Shown here in pieces: positions 38,591-50,210 of a stretch of 64,000 bases of DNA. The stretch is from Populus alba. Taxonomy: Eukaryota; Streptophyta; Magnoliopsida; Malpighiales; Salicaceae. Positions within the stretch are counted from its first letter, which is position 1, and each line of letters opens with the position of its first letter. A program made the translations under genes and the position numbers. The notes beneath the pieces are model-generated. The model was not told the DNA's origin. It ran no database searches and saw only the letters and a list, made by a program, of their open reading frames with translations. The stretch lies in assembly GCF_005239225.2 (NCBI RefSeq), contig NC_133297.1, forward strand, positions 11,086,147-11,150,146, in the 5' to 3' direction.

Positions 38591-39860
38591 ACTCGGGAGG
38601 AGAATAAAGAAAAGCTCTTTGAGATTCATCATTGTTTTGCCATGGATCACTCCCTCACCACCAGAAAGAGTTCATTAGGATGGTTTTAACACCACTTTGA
38701 AAGGTTCCATGATGACACCTAAAGAGGTCACACGCTCCGTAAAAGTAATGACTTGAAAAGCAAATCAAATCAAATACTATAAAGTGAGCATATTATGCTT
38801 ATATTTAATCAATTAATTTAATTTAATTAAACAAAATTTATCTTAAAAAAAGCTAAATTTAACAAAGAATGATAAATAAAAAGACTTAAGATAACTCAAA
38901 TTATTTTTAAAATCAGTGAAAAATCCTATAAAAAGCAAATAATCTAAACTTGGGTTAATCTATCAAACTCTTATTCATGAAATCCTTAACCCAAACTCAA
39001 TCAATAAGCTTAATTCTCAATCAATCTAATATTGAAGGATGAAATTGAAAAAAAAAATAGCAATCAAAAGAATGAGTATTAAATTGAATATGATTTTTTT
39101 TTAATATGAAATTGTGAAAAAAAAATTTAATTTTAAAAATTATCTCAAACTAAACAAATAGTAATTAAAATAATACGGACCAAATCTAACAAATGAGAAA
39201 GATTGAAGGATAATGAAATTGAAAAAAAATCTAATGTTATAAATTACTTCAAATAAAATAAATAGTAAAAAAAAAAAAACATGAATCATATCTGAAGGAA
39301 AAAAATGAAGTGATGTTTTGAAAATTTAGAGGGTTAGATGCAAAAATCAAGAAGGGAAGAGAAAAGAAAAGAAAAAATTATCAACGTCAAACTAGAGGTT
39401 TGTTGGCCATAGAGCCGCACAAGGATGAAAGGCCCACAAAGACAATTTGAATACTGCCCTAGAAGCCACTTTTTAGCTATTGGAATCTCCTTCACTTGCT
39501 AACTGAATGGTGCGACAATAACGAAATTTATATGGAAAAATTAAAGAAACAACCAAATTTCTTGAGGAATAATTTAAAAGTCGTCAATCATGTTTTAAAC
39601 AATTACACAAGCCAGTTTTAAAACTCACCTAACCACTAGGTTTTACCATTAATAATTAGAAGAATCTCACATAATTATTAAACAAACCTTAATCACTAAA
39701 ACCCATAAATCAAAACAATAATAATAATTAAAAAAAACCCTATTATTTATTAATACAATCTAAAACTAACAAAAAAACCTATTTTAAAATAAAAAGAAAA
39801 AGAGACCCTACCTAAAATTAGAAGAAAAAACAACATAAATAGAAGAAAAAGAGTTTGGGG

Positions 39861-39882
39861 TTTGTTGTTGTTGTTGTTGTTG
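39861..39882. repeat. (TTG)n microsatellite
   Basis: Seven TTG triplets in a row within the presumed LTR region. Confidence 0.85.
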
Positions 39883-40092
39883 AGAATCCTTTCATACCTT
39901 TGAAGGTTCGATTGACATAGAAAAAAAAACATATATTTGTGATTTGAAGTTTCTATTGAAGGGAAAGTGAATGAGAGGTTGAGTGGTGAGAAGAGAAAAA
40001 AAAAAAGATGAAGAGAAGAAAATAGAGTATTTATAGCAAAGACTTTGTATGATTATATTGCCTTAATAAGTTACACGAATTGACTTGATAAT

Positions 40093-40422
40093 GCGAACCT
40101 CGTGATCAGATGGTCACGCAACCCACAATCAAGATTAAGATTTGATCTTGAAAAGCCGAAATAGGTCTGATAGGAGCGTGGCATAATAGAAACATGTTCC
40201 AAGACACCAACACTATTGGAATGAGTAGAATGACGCCACGAAACCAGTTAATCTTTGATAAGTCAGATTCAATTCATTCAAGAACTGAAGAATGCAAGAA
40301 CCACTCTCACACGTTAAAACTGAAAAATTTAAAATAATAAACATCAAAGCTGATTTACTTGGCTTTCCAGAAATTGCTATCTTTGCGTGTGGGTTGCATG
40401 ACCATGTGATCACGAGATTCGC
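40093..40422. repeat. 35-bp inverted repeat next to the LTR primer-binding site
   Basis: The left arm 40093-40127 (GCGAACCTCGTGATCAGATG...) and right arm 40388-40422 pair over 35 bases with three mismatches. Weaker pairing continues inward (AAAAGCCGAAATA against the reverse of TTACTTGGCTTTCC). The right arm ends seven bases before the primer-binding site. Confidence 0.85.
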
Positions 40423-40440
40423 ATCAGTTGGTATCAGAGC

Positions 40441-41382
40441 TGGGCTCCGACATAAGGTCATGTCCTTTTGTTATTTTTTATTTTTTTTAGTGTTCCTTTA
40501 AGTTTTTTAGTGTTTGCGTCCATCTTCTTGTTCTTCGTGTCTGTGTCATCTAAACAAAAAAAAAAGTTATATTTCATCTTGTTATTGTCTTTAATCATAC
40601 CAGTATATTAAAAATAAACAAATAAAAAGAATGAGAAAGGGGGATATTAATTAAAATTTAAAGGATCATTAAATTTGTGCCGCAAAAATACAACTTTTGA
40701 TGAACCATAAGCAAACCACCTTAGAATCAATTAAAATTTTATATTTAATCTACTGCGAATGAGGTCGCATCACTTGAGTTGACTGAGTTTTAAAAATTCT
40801 AACCCGTCACTAGATTTATAACATTTTTTAACTTGTTATCATATCTAATATCCACATTAACTGACTGTAACAGGTTAAATCAAGTTTTATAACGCAAATA
40901 TTATAGAAGAGTTGATTTTTCTTTACACCCGTAAATTTCAGTACAAAAACGACTAAATTAAGGACAATCAACATCACTGTACAGCCCAAAGCAACTAAGG
41001 CCTCGTACGGATTCCTAAACTGCATAAAGTTGCGAAGTATCACTGAGAATGGATCATATGGGAGGCATGGGAAATGAATCATTTAGGGCCCATGCACAAG
41101 CCTGGAAATCCAATGAAAAAACAAGACAGGACACATTCCCACCAGATCGTCATCTAGCACGACGACCACTAACCCACCGAGTCTGATTGCTACAGCTTCC
41201 TCCTTTCCTTCCTTCCATTTCTTCTCACAAAGCATAAACATAAACGGATCGTCATCTGTCTCTGTTTCTGTCTCCATTACAATTCTATATAGCACCAATT
41301 CATTGAAAACATGTTCTTGTAATGATGCATTTCCAAATTCCAAATCCAATTCACCGTTGAATTGAATCATACATATATAATC
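40441..41382. other. Leader of the LTR remnant, then upstream region of the PGM-like gene
   Basis: The first 200 bases are T-rich and probably belong to the untranslated leader of the retroelement. The last 280 bases are less AT-rich and most likely contain promoter and 5' UTR of the gene starting at 41383. No gene seen. Confidence 0.5.
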
Positions 41383-44300
41383 ATGGGCTCCACCCAGTCC
41401 GCCCAAGCAGCTCAAGACGACGGAGAAGAAAGCGAAGAAGAAGAAGAAGAAGATAAAGACGACGACGAAGAAGAAGAAGAAGAGGAGCTGGAACAGCCTA
41501 ACGCGAGAGAAATTACTGACAGCAACAATAATTTAGGCAAGAAGGTTCTACAACAGGAGCCAGAGATGCTGCCCTGTTACGCATCAGCATCGCCTCTCTC
41601 TCCTCAGCTCTCATCTCTAGGTACCCCTAGGCTCGGCCCTTCTATCAAGGTGTGGGACCCTTACAATGTCCTCGCACCGCCCCCTCCCCCGCTCCCGCCA
41701 TTGCCTATTTTCTCCTCCGATGAAATTGGCATTTTGGAGGTGTTTTTGATCAGTCATGGAGAATGCGAGCTCAATTTGAGGCCTGATTTAGTCGGTGGGA
41801 GGTGCCACGTGTCTGCTCTGACTCCCAATGGGCAGCGACAAGCTAGGGCTCTTGCTGTCTTCTTCAACTCTCAAGGGGTCATCTTCCATTCCGTTTACTC
41901 GTCGCCCTTGAATCGTGCTAGATCAATGGCTGTCTCCGTTTGTCAGGTAAATATATAAGATTTTAAGTTTCTCTCGGATTGAAAAAAATGTGATTTTAGT
42001 AGGCAATTTGCTGTTGATGATGGAAGCCTCTTTTAATGATATTTGCTTGCAATTGTGACTTTTATCTCTGCCTTTACCGCACTTATCCATAGATTTCAAG
42101 CTATCCAAAACTGACTTGCAAAGAGCTAATGCATGGTAATGGATATAAATGTCTGTACGTTATACTTACCGACAAACAAAGGGTAAATGGTATCGGTAAA
42201 TTCCTTCAAATTTTGCGGAATATTTCTCAGGATTATAGTGAAATGTGTGTAATTTGAGGATCAAGGATGGTGATACACTTGAGAAAAGAAGGGTTAGTGT
42301 TGCATGTATTTCGAGTGGGGATTCAGGCGGACCTGATTCCAAGAGAAATCTGTCATTGATAGAGAAATAGAGGCACTTAATGGTTGAGATTTAAGGCTTT
42401 TGGTAGGTGATAAAACTGCTAATGATTTTGATATTGGAAAAATACTTAAGGTATGTGCTAATGAAATTCTACTTAGTGTGGAGGATGGAATGGAGGTGTG
42501 GAGGATGGGGATTGAAACAACCACTCTAAGATAAAGAAAAACACCTCTTAGAATGAATTGAACAATTCAATGCTGCTTCTTTTTCTTTTTTTGGCTGGGG
42601 GGGGGCGGTTCAAGAAGATTTTGATTAGTTTGGAGGACGGTTAAATAAAAGGATGGATGATGTTCCACCCTTTTAGAGATATAGAAAATCACTACTCTAA
42701 CAAGGGTTATATTCAGGAAGTCCAAGGACAGAGAAATCCTGCACTCAGAAATTAGAGTTTGGGATAGCTCACAACTCAATGGAATCCTCCCAAGAGTTTT
42801 ACAAAATCAAGTTAAAAGCTTAACAAGCTCAATTTGCTTTTACTTAACTTCAACTCCCTTTAAATTAATGAAAAAAAAAACATATTTATACCTTGAACAA
42901 ACCTCCAAACTATGAAAATAATGAAACCTACATTTCTACATCTAGACACGAAATTCAAACTAGGTAGCTGCTAGTAGGTGAATCTTGAAGGTGGAAAATT
43001 TTCCACCAAGGCTGCCAGATGTGATTTCTATCCCTAGATCTAGACATTGATTTTATTGAAGTATGCAGAAATATGTTAGTGAAAATTAAATCTAGGTAGA
43101 GATTTTGGATTTCCTGAAAGCCTGCACACTTGAGTGTAAAGTTGTCATTGCTCCTTCTAGGAAACTCCAATTTGCACAGTGTTTGAAGCGTTGGAAGCCA
43201 GACACACGTAGCTTTCTAGTCATGACCGGATTGCCTGGTGTTTTCTGCAGAATAAATAATGTTTTACCTTGAAGTTAATCCTAAAATCTGAGCCTGTTGT
43301 GAGAATTTTCAGCTGTCCCGAACCATTTTTAGCATCATTTATCTCATCTTCATTTTCCATGTTAGTTTTTGAATATCAGGAATGCTCCTGCATCAGATTT
43401 GGGTATATAAATGATAAGTTTTTGTTAAAAAAAAAAAAAAAAAAGAAAAGGAGAGAAAGAAATGATAATTTTTTGGTCATTATTGTGTTTGTTCACTTAC
43501 AATTTTGAAAATTTATCTCATTATTATAATATTATTTATCAGCATCGAAAATACTAGAAATTTTTCCTTTGCATCTTTTCTTGCGGTGCTCAAATTGCTA
43601 ACTTTCTATTTATGATATTGGAATCTGAAATTGATAGATTTTAGTTACCAACTGTATTTGTTTGTTTGCGATCAATGATTATATATCCCCTCATAGTCTG
43701 TTTGCGATAGATAGGAGCTGCTTTGATATTACTAGGAATATTTTCCTACATCTTGTGCTATTCAGTGGAGCGAATTGTCCAGATATAAAAATCTTGCAGG
43801 AAATGAATTTTGCCGAGGAACAAATACAATCATCGGACGCACTCATGGATTTGAGCATGGGGCTTTGGGAAGGTTGCTCTCTTTCAGATATATATACACC
43901 TGAAGTTCAGAGCCTGCTTGAAAATCTTCAGCCCGACTTTTGTGCACCATCTGGAGAATCAATTAGGCAAGTGGAATTTAGGATGGTTCAGTTCCTAAAT
44001 AGGACAGTCCTGGGACTGCCTGAAAAGTTGGGATCAGATTTCTTGTTGCACCATCAAAATGAGAGCCATGGGTTTTCTCATGACAGAGATGGGCCTTCTC
44101 TACCACCACCTTCAAATTGGGATATGCAGCATATGCTTCATAGGCACCGACAGGGCCTCGCAAGGAAAAAGTCTGGTAAGAGCAGGCTACAATTTGTGAC
44201 TACTACTTGCAATCACGAGGGTGAGGATGAGATCTCACTTAGGGAAGCCAGCCACCAACACACGATCCATGATTTGAATATCAGGAACTCATCCTCCCAG

Positions 44301-44496
44301 TAATCTTCATGTGGTGGGTGTTTTCACGCATTCAATTCCTATTAAGTGTCTACTCACAGGCATCCTAGGGTGCAGCCCAGTAATGACGCGTAAGATCTGC
44401 ATCGAAGATTCTTCGGTGACAGTGTTACAACATTCAAGTAAAACAGGTTGGCAGATTAAACGCTTGAATGATACTGCACATCTGAGACTTCTCTAG
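41383..44496 (+). pseudogene. Histidine-phosphatase / phosphoglycerate-mutase-like protein, frameshifted near its 3' end
   Basis: Member of the histidine-phosphatase superfamily (plant PGM-like group, e.g. At3g26780 type); the substrate is unknown. Exon 1 is 41383-41946 and exon 2 starts at 43800, in phase. MGSTQ at the start is a possible N-myristoylation site; a Glu/Asp-rich tract and a Pro-rich linker follow. The first catalytic block is FLISHGECELNLRP, with Ser where classic members have Arg (RHG). YSSPLNRARSMAVSVCQ|EMNFAEE is well conserved. The frame stops at TAA 44301-44303 (355 aa). The +1-shifted frame continues at once with GVFTHSIPIKCLLTGILGCS and ends DTAHLRLL at 44496, carrying the second catalytic His (FTHS). 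A single-base change near 44290-44315 thus removes about 60 C-terminal residues. It could be a real mutation, one allele, or a sequencing error; the gene is otherwise intact. Confidence 0.82.
41947..43799 (+). other. Intron of the PGM-like gene
   Basis: An 1853-nt intron with a GTAAAT donor and a TTGCAG acceptor. It holds a G run at about 42,597-42,606 and an A run at about 43,427-43,444. No other gene is seen in it. Confidence 0.75.
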
Positions 44497-44988
44497 GTGG
44501 AGAATTATCAACTCCTCAATTGGAGCTATCGATGGGATAATGAGCTGTTAATTTATTGAGCAGAAGCTGTTATTTTTTCTGTTTATGGATGTATTTAGGC
44601 TCATGATTTCACATGTATTGATGCTGCTTCTGCATCCTGTTGTAATTTTGGTTTATTTGCGTACAGATTTGCCAACTTACATCAAACAAAAATAGATTGG
44701 TTTGGAAGTTGGCTTTTGTATTGGATGATTCTTTTGATCTATAGCATTTACGAATGTTGTTGTGAAGTGACAGATAACTTTTTCTTCCTTCCTTTTACGT
44801 TGTTGTTTTGAAGTGACATGCACCTTACTACATCATTAATTTGTTCTTAATGAACTAATTCACGCAGTATCTCAAGGTTTAGTCACCTAATCATTTACTT
44901 AATCGAGGCAGAGTCAGAAAGGACCCATCACCCATCCATCATAAACCAAGCAATATGGCATGTCGTGGACCTGAAGGGCTTTGGCAAG
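44497..44988. other. Tail-to-tail spacer between PGM-like and UGT genes
   Basis: About 490 bases shared by the 3' UTRs of two convergent genes. No frame or repeat of note. Confidence 0.6.
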
Positions 44989-46385
44989 CTAGAAGCAGCC
45001 CTTGCCAACCTCATCCACAAAAGCCTTTAGATTCTTATCCGAGGAACCACCGTCCTTGACAGCATCCATGGCTAAATCTTTCCATTTCTTGGCGTTCTTT
45101 CTGAAGTCTTCTCCCGTCATTCCATCTGCCATGACCAAATCCAAGCTCCTCTTAATCTCATCACCCTCAACTATCCCTTCTTCATTAGCTACCACCCTCA
45201 CTCCTGTCTTCCACACGTCTTCAATCAGCTTGGCATTTGTTCCTTGATCCGTCCAGTGTGGAAATGCCACAACTGGAACCCCCGAAACTAAGCTCTCCAA
45301 AGTTGAGTTCCACCCACAATGTGTCACAAAACATCCAATCGAAGGATGAGACAAGACCTCCACTTGACAACACCAAGGTACCACCATCCCTTGTTTCTCC
45401 AATATTGCCTCTCTACAGGCACTCAATTGATCATCTTCTTCTTTCTCTTTCTTCTTATTCTGTTCATCCCTTATAACCCACAGGAATGGAAGACCGCTCT
45501 GTACCAGCCCCCGAGAGATCTCTTCCATTTGGCGGTTTGATAACACCAAAATGCTTCAAAAGATACATAAACCACTGATGATTTAGGCTTCGAGTTCAAC
45601 CATTCAGTGTAATCTCGAGCCTTGGAAAAGATCCCTCCGAAGGATTTATCAATGGATCTTTCCATCCAGAAAGCAGATGGAATCAATGGCCCGATTCCAA
45701 TCAAGTTGAACTTTTCAGTGGCATTCATAGCCCCCAACTCCAATGCATCGAAAGAGTTGACAAGCACTTTTGGGTTGGTTTCCTGGCTGAGCTGCTCCAG
45801 TTGCTCTTGAAACAACTGGAGTGCCACAGTACTAGTATTTGAAGGAAGTAAAAACGAGGGAAGGTCACGGCTAGCAAATTGTGGGAGCCCTGGTAATGCA
45901 ATAACATTAGAAGTGTCCTTGCAATTACTGAAAATATCACCATAACCATTGAAGTAGTAGAAATAGATGTCGAAGACAGTAGCAGGCTGAATCCAAAGAA
46001 ACGCTGCTGGGAGATGCTGTGCACGTGCCACCTCCGCTGCCCAAGGTAGAAATACTGTGTAAACCAAACAGGTGATGGGCTTTCCTTCTTTTGCACTATC
46101 TACGATGAGTTCATTGAGAGTTTGTGAGCCTCGACGTTTGAGCTCAGACATGTAATGCACCCTGTCATCTTCAGGCTTGAGCCCATCGTCGTAGCCATCC
46201 GAAAAGGTAACAAATGACAAACCATCAGGGAACAGAGTTTTCGACATGCGGCGTTGAGCAGAGAGAGAGGTAGCAAGAGTGACACGAGCACCAATAAGCG
46301 TTAGACGCTTGGCGAATTGCAGGGAAGGATTTATGTGGCCTTGTAAAGGTAAGGTCACCAGAAGGAAGTGAGGTTGCTTGATCAT
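44989..46385 (-). pseudogene. UDP-glycosyltransferase (UGT75-like) with one-base frameshift
   Basis: Cytosolic family-1 glucosyltransferase that moves glucose from UDP-glucose to small molecules; UGT75 members glucosylate anthocyanins, indole or benzoic acids, and others. It is intronless, as expected for this group. The N-terminal part (MIKQPHFLLVTLPLQGHINP, with the catalytic His) runs to SKPKSSVVYVSF and then enters a wrong frame at 45554-45560. There TTTTGAAGC stands where the family needs a Gly-Ser (VSFGS), consistent with loss of one G. The downstream frame resumes at [15 protein letters not shown] and is intact to GKGCF, including a full 44-residue PSPG box at 45244-45375 ([20 protein letters not shown], then HWTDQ). 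With one base restored the length would be 465 aa, normal for a UGT. An upstream in-frame Met (46454) is not used because MIKQPHF is the family start. It may be a recent pseudogene, an allele, or an error. Confidence 0.85.
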
Positions 46386-46727
46386 GGTGGCTGGTTCTGT
46401 GGCAGAGACTGGGTGGAGGGTTCGACTTAGGTCGAGACTTTTTCTCGCAAGCAAGGTGGAAATTAGGAGGAAGCAACGTTCAAGGAAAGAGTGAGAGCAT
46501 GCATTCTAAGGAGTGGACAAGCTTGCTTAAATAATAGAGGATGGATTGAAGCATGACGTTTGTGATGACGATTTGGAGAAGAGATGCAGTTGTGATTCGC
46601 AAGAAAATCCTAACCTGACGTGCATGTTCTTTTTTAAAAGGATGCTTGCGGGCCAAACTCATATTATTCTCTTTTATTATTATTAATGGCGCTCTTTAAA
46701 GAGTCGGTTGCGTTTGCTTACTTGTTG

Positions 46728-46895
46728 TATTGAGAGCTTGTTTATATTTTTTTAATGTTAATTTTGTTTTTGTTAATTTTTTTATATATATATTTTAGAT
46801 CATTTTTGATTTGCAAATATTGAAAATTATTTAAAAAAAATAAAAAAAAATTATTTTAATACATTTATAAGTGAAAAAGTCTATATAAGTATTTC
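46728..46895 (+). repeat. Dispersed AT-rich MITE-like element, copy 4 (decayed)
   Basis: T-rich left half, ATCATTTTTGATTTGCAAAT-like centre and A-rich right half with TTATTTTAATACATTTATAA, which resembles the family consensus. Weaker match than the other copies. Confidence 0.4.
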
Positions 46896-47567
46896 ATAAA
46901 AATAAATAAATAATCATTTATGTAAATAACAGAAAAATAATTTGTTAACAAATAACCAAAGAAAAATTGATAAAAATTGAAAAGATAAATATAAATTAAA
47001 GATATTCAATCACACAAAATGAGACATTCATTATTGTTTACTAAACTTGTTTAATTAAAATCAATAAAAATAAATCCTTAACCTAAAAACTCATGACTTA
47101 AAAGCTAAACACAAATGAAATTGACTAAATAAATCCATGCTCTAACAAAAATATTATGCAAGGCCTAACCAACAATATTATTTTTAAAAATATTTTTTTT
47201 ATTTTTAAAAATAAACTTTATTTGTATAAAGCCCAAAAAAAATTCTAAATGATTTAACATAACATCTTGAAAATCAAACACAAAACAAAACAACTCTAAA
47301 AAAAATTATATTAAAAAAATGGCATGCAAAACCCGTGACCTGAATTATGAGATCGGGATAAATTTATAAAAAAAGAAATTAAAGATAATTACAAAATCGA
47401 TATTTAAAAAAAAAAAAATGTAGAGCAATAAAATCGTATGAAGTCGAATATCTAACAAATCAAATGTCAAAAGATGAAATCAAGAAAAAAAATACACAAG
47501 AGGATCTAGAAAATAAAAGTGAAAAAAAAAATAAATTAGAGGGCAACTAAGAATTTGATTTAATAAG

Positions 47568-47690
47568 CACTTTTGAAACAGATAGTAATTTTTTTTCTAA
47601 AAAAAAACTTGAGTACACAAACTATTTTGATATGTTTTTTTAATATTAAAAATTATAAAGTGTAAATCAAAAAGGTTTATCCAAACATCT
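47568..47690 (+). repeat. Dispersed AT-rich MITE-like element, copy 5 (partial)
   Basis: Contains ACTATTTTGATATG and TTAATATTAAAAATTAT, matching the core of the family, but the right half is missing or decayed. Confidence 0.4.
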
Positions 47691-48017
47691 AATAATCATC
47701 TTTGTAAATAATAAAAAATGTTCACATTAACTAAAAAAAAAAATTGAAAATATTAAGAAATGGATGTAGATCAAATCCATAAATAATTCATGCAAATAAA
47801 CGGTTTTGTAAAACCAAACAGATACCTTAGCTAAAACTTCTCCCAAACAGTTTTGTTTTCTTCTATCATATTTTACAGGAATCAAGGCCATGAACAATTC
47901 ATGCAAATAAACGGATGATTTCTTTGAACATCTTTCTCTGTAACTCTACCTCAAGCAGTAAATCATGGCATGAAAATAAGCAATTTTATTTGTTTATTTT
48001 CTTGCTTGTGTTGTAGA

Positions 48018-48290
48018 TTCAGCCAACGGGAAGTTCACCGTGGCATTTGTTTTTCCGGATGGAATGGCGTTACTGTTTTCTGGGTCAATAGATACTCCGG
48101 GCAGTGAGTGGAAGTCTCGAGGACCGAGACAGGCTGTTCAGCTCTCAACGGCAACTTCTCAGGAAAAAGATCTCGGAAAGTTGCTAAGAAAAAAAAAAAA
48201 AAAGTCAGAATCTGAAGACTCTCCGCGCATAAGTCAGTGGCCGTCTGACCTGAATTTGATACCTCTCAGTGGCGCAGGGTGACTGTGAGT
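48018..48290 (+). other. Less AT-rich orphan island with open frame (48040-48282)
   Basis: This stretch stands out from its AT-rich surroundings by its balanced base composition. A frame of about 80 codons contains FTVAFVFPDGMALLFSG and then SEWKSRGPRQAVQLS, and a poly-Lys tract from an A run. I do not recognise it. It could be a captured gene or organelle fragment, or a chance frame. Confidence 0.3.
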
Positions 48291-49399
48291 CTGGCGTTCT
48301 AGTCCTCCGACATCAATTTATTTTTGAGGTATGAACTAGCGAATTCTTCCTAGATTAGTAGATTAGTTTTCACTAATCAGCTGCTAATGAATCTGCTCCT
48401 GGTATTAAACAACAATCTAGGAAAAAGAAAAGGAATAAAAGGGCCTAATATAAATTATTTCACGAGAGCACCCATCTATATACAGTAGATATTGGTTGGT
48501 GACGAAGAGATTATTCCAATTTCCACAAGATTAAACAATCAACACTTTAAAGGGTTGTAGAAGAGACTAGCCTTGGTGATCGTGTTTCATCGCTGGGATA
48601 GATTATTATTTTTATAAAAAAATTAATATTTGTATATTAAAATATAGTAAAAAAGATATAAAAAAACTAGTTATGATAACTTTATAACAATGTTAAATAT
48701 TAAGGTTAAGTCAATAATGAATATTTGTTCAAATCCAACTGATTTGAAAAATAAAATTAAAATTATAAAAATTTTGATAAAATAATCAAAGAAAAACAAT
48801 AAGAGATCAAAAAGAAGATGATGAAATTGAAATCATTATTACCATTTGAAAAAACAAAAATTATAAACTTAATTTAAAAAATAAAATTGAAGTCAAAAAA
48901 ACTTTGATAAAAGAGTAAAGGGAAAAAATAAAAAAATTAAAAGTAGAAGACCGAGTCAAAAAACATTATATATACAAATTAAAACTAAAAATTAAATTGA
49001 AAAAAAATAAAACTTTAACAAAAAAATAACAAAATACATAAATCAAAAATTTAAAATGTTTGAATTGAAATACCAATAATAATAAAAATCATAGTTTTAT
49101 TGTAAGAGGGGGAAAAGAAAAGGTTACTAGCAATAAACCGATGATATTTAAATAACATGCACCACTTATAATAGAAAAAAAGCACCATTATAATGGAAGA
49201 CTACAAGAAATCAAATTATACAGCAAAAGTCTATTTTTTTACAATGAGAGCCACTCACATGATGCCTAAAGTACATGGCCCTTACATATGTTATTTTTTC
49301 AAATAAAAGATATTTTTTAATGATAAATTATGTTCCGACTTTAACCAAATTAATAATTAACAAAAACAATTGAGGCTAAAAGACTCTAATATCCTTGAT

Positions 49400-49428
49400 A
49401 CACACACACATATATATATATATATATA
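49400..49428. repeat. (AC)n(AT)n microsatellite
   Basis: Five AC units followed by about nine AT units. Confidence 0.9.
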
Positions 49429-50210
49429 AGACACAAAAGTAACTACAGGATTTCGCTGCCAGTTTTAGTGTTCGTGTTATGTTATGTATGGCGATTCCTA
49501 TTAAGTGCTGCATCTCAGTCTAGGTGACAGAAAAGCTGCATAACTGGAATACTGGTGACTGGTGCATTGAACCATTGTAGAGGTGCTCTTATCCCGAGCC
49601 AAATTTGACAATTATGTTATCAAGTTTCGAGCTAGGAGGGTAGTCAAGAAAGTTAAAAAAGAATTGGGTATATACTATTTGATCTTTATTTTTTTAATAA
49701 TATATAGTTCAAGCTTGGAAGGATTGAACTGGGCTGTCTGGCTCTAACCCCATCTTCTTCTTCTTCTAATTTTCTCAACAGATCGACTAATTCTTCATTG
49801 CCTTGTTTGCAATTTATATGACATCCAATAAAATTAATCGATTGGATTAAGATTGGACTCCTTGACTGAAACCTTTACTTTCATCAACAATTAATTTGTC
49901 TCGGATGAACTAGAATTAAAAAAAAGATGACAGGACTGATCATATTTATAATAATCCTTCATAAATAACCCTGATTTAGAGAAACACTAAACTCAAACAA
50001 GATTCTTTATTATCTGGAGAACGTAGAATTTATAGCCATCAACAACCTGACAAGAGGAAGTACTATAGATAAACAAGAAGCAAAAGAATAGATAAACAAG
50101 AAGCTAAGTGTAACTTGGAGTGCAAGGATATGTGCAAAGAATCTCCATCGATCCATGGACTTCAAAGTTCAACATCATAAATCTCAAGAAAGGGTTCATC
50201 CACGAATCTA

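Larger units (their letters stand above)
38591..40440 (+). mobile_element. LTR-retrotransposon remnant (LTR 3' end plus primer-binding site)
   Basis: TGGTATCAGAGC at 40429-40440 is the standard plant primer-binding site complementary to the 3' end of initiator tRNA-Met. It follows a CA dinucleotide (40425-40426) as expected for the 3' end of a 5' LTR. A TATA-like TATTTATAGC at about 40,027 would be the LTR promoter. The left LTR boundary is not fixed; 38.6 kb is only an outer guess. No gag or pol frame follows, so only the LTR end and leader survive. Confidence 0.55.
46386..50210. other. Spacer between UGT and XTH genes
   Basis: AT-rich, with two likely decayed copies of the dispersed element (46.73-46.90 and 47.57-47.69 kb), an AC/AT microsatellite at 49.40 kb, and a less AT-rich island at 48.0-48.3 kb listed separately. 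The first 150 bases upstream of the UGT should contain its promoter. No complete gene is seen. Confidence 0.55.

Noticed and set aside
41083..41415. 110-codon minus-strand frame overlapping the start of the PGM-like gene
   Set aside because: Lies across the leader and start of the plus-strand gene, has no domain, and looks like a shadow of promoter and Glu-rich coding DNA.
28669..46385. A biosynthetic gene cluster (SDR plus UGT plus phosphatase-like)
   Set aside because: The three genes are separated by up to 9 kb of repeat-rich DNA, are of common families, and two are frameshifted; nothing shows a shared pathway.
46386..46454. Upstream in-frame extension of the UGT (MLARKSLDLSR...)
   Set aside because: Family-1 glycosyltransferases begin just before the PHFLLVTLPLQGHINP block; the extension has no family counterpart and is most likely leader.
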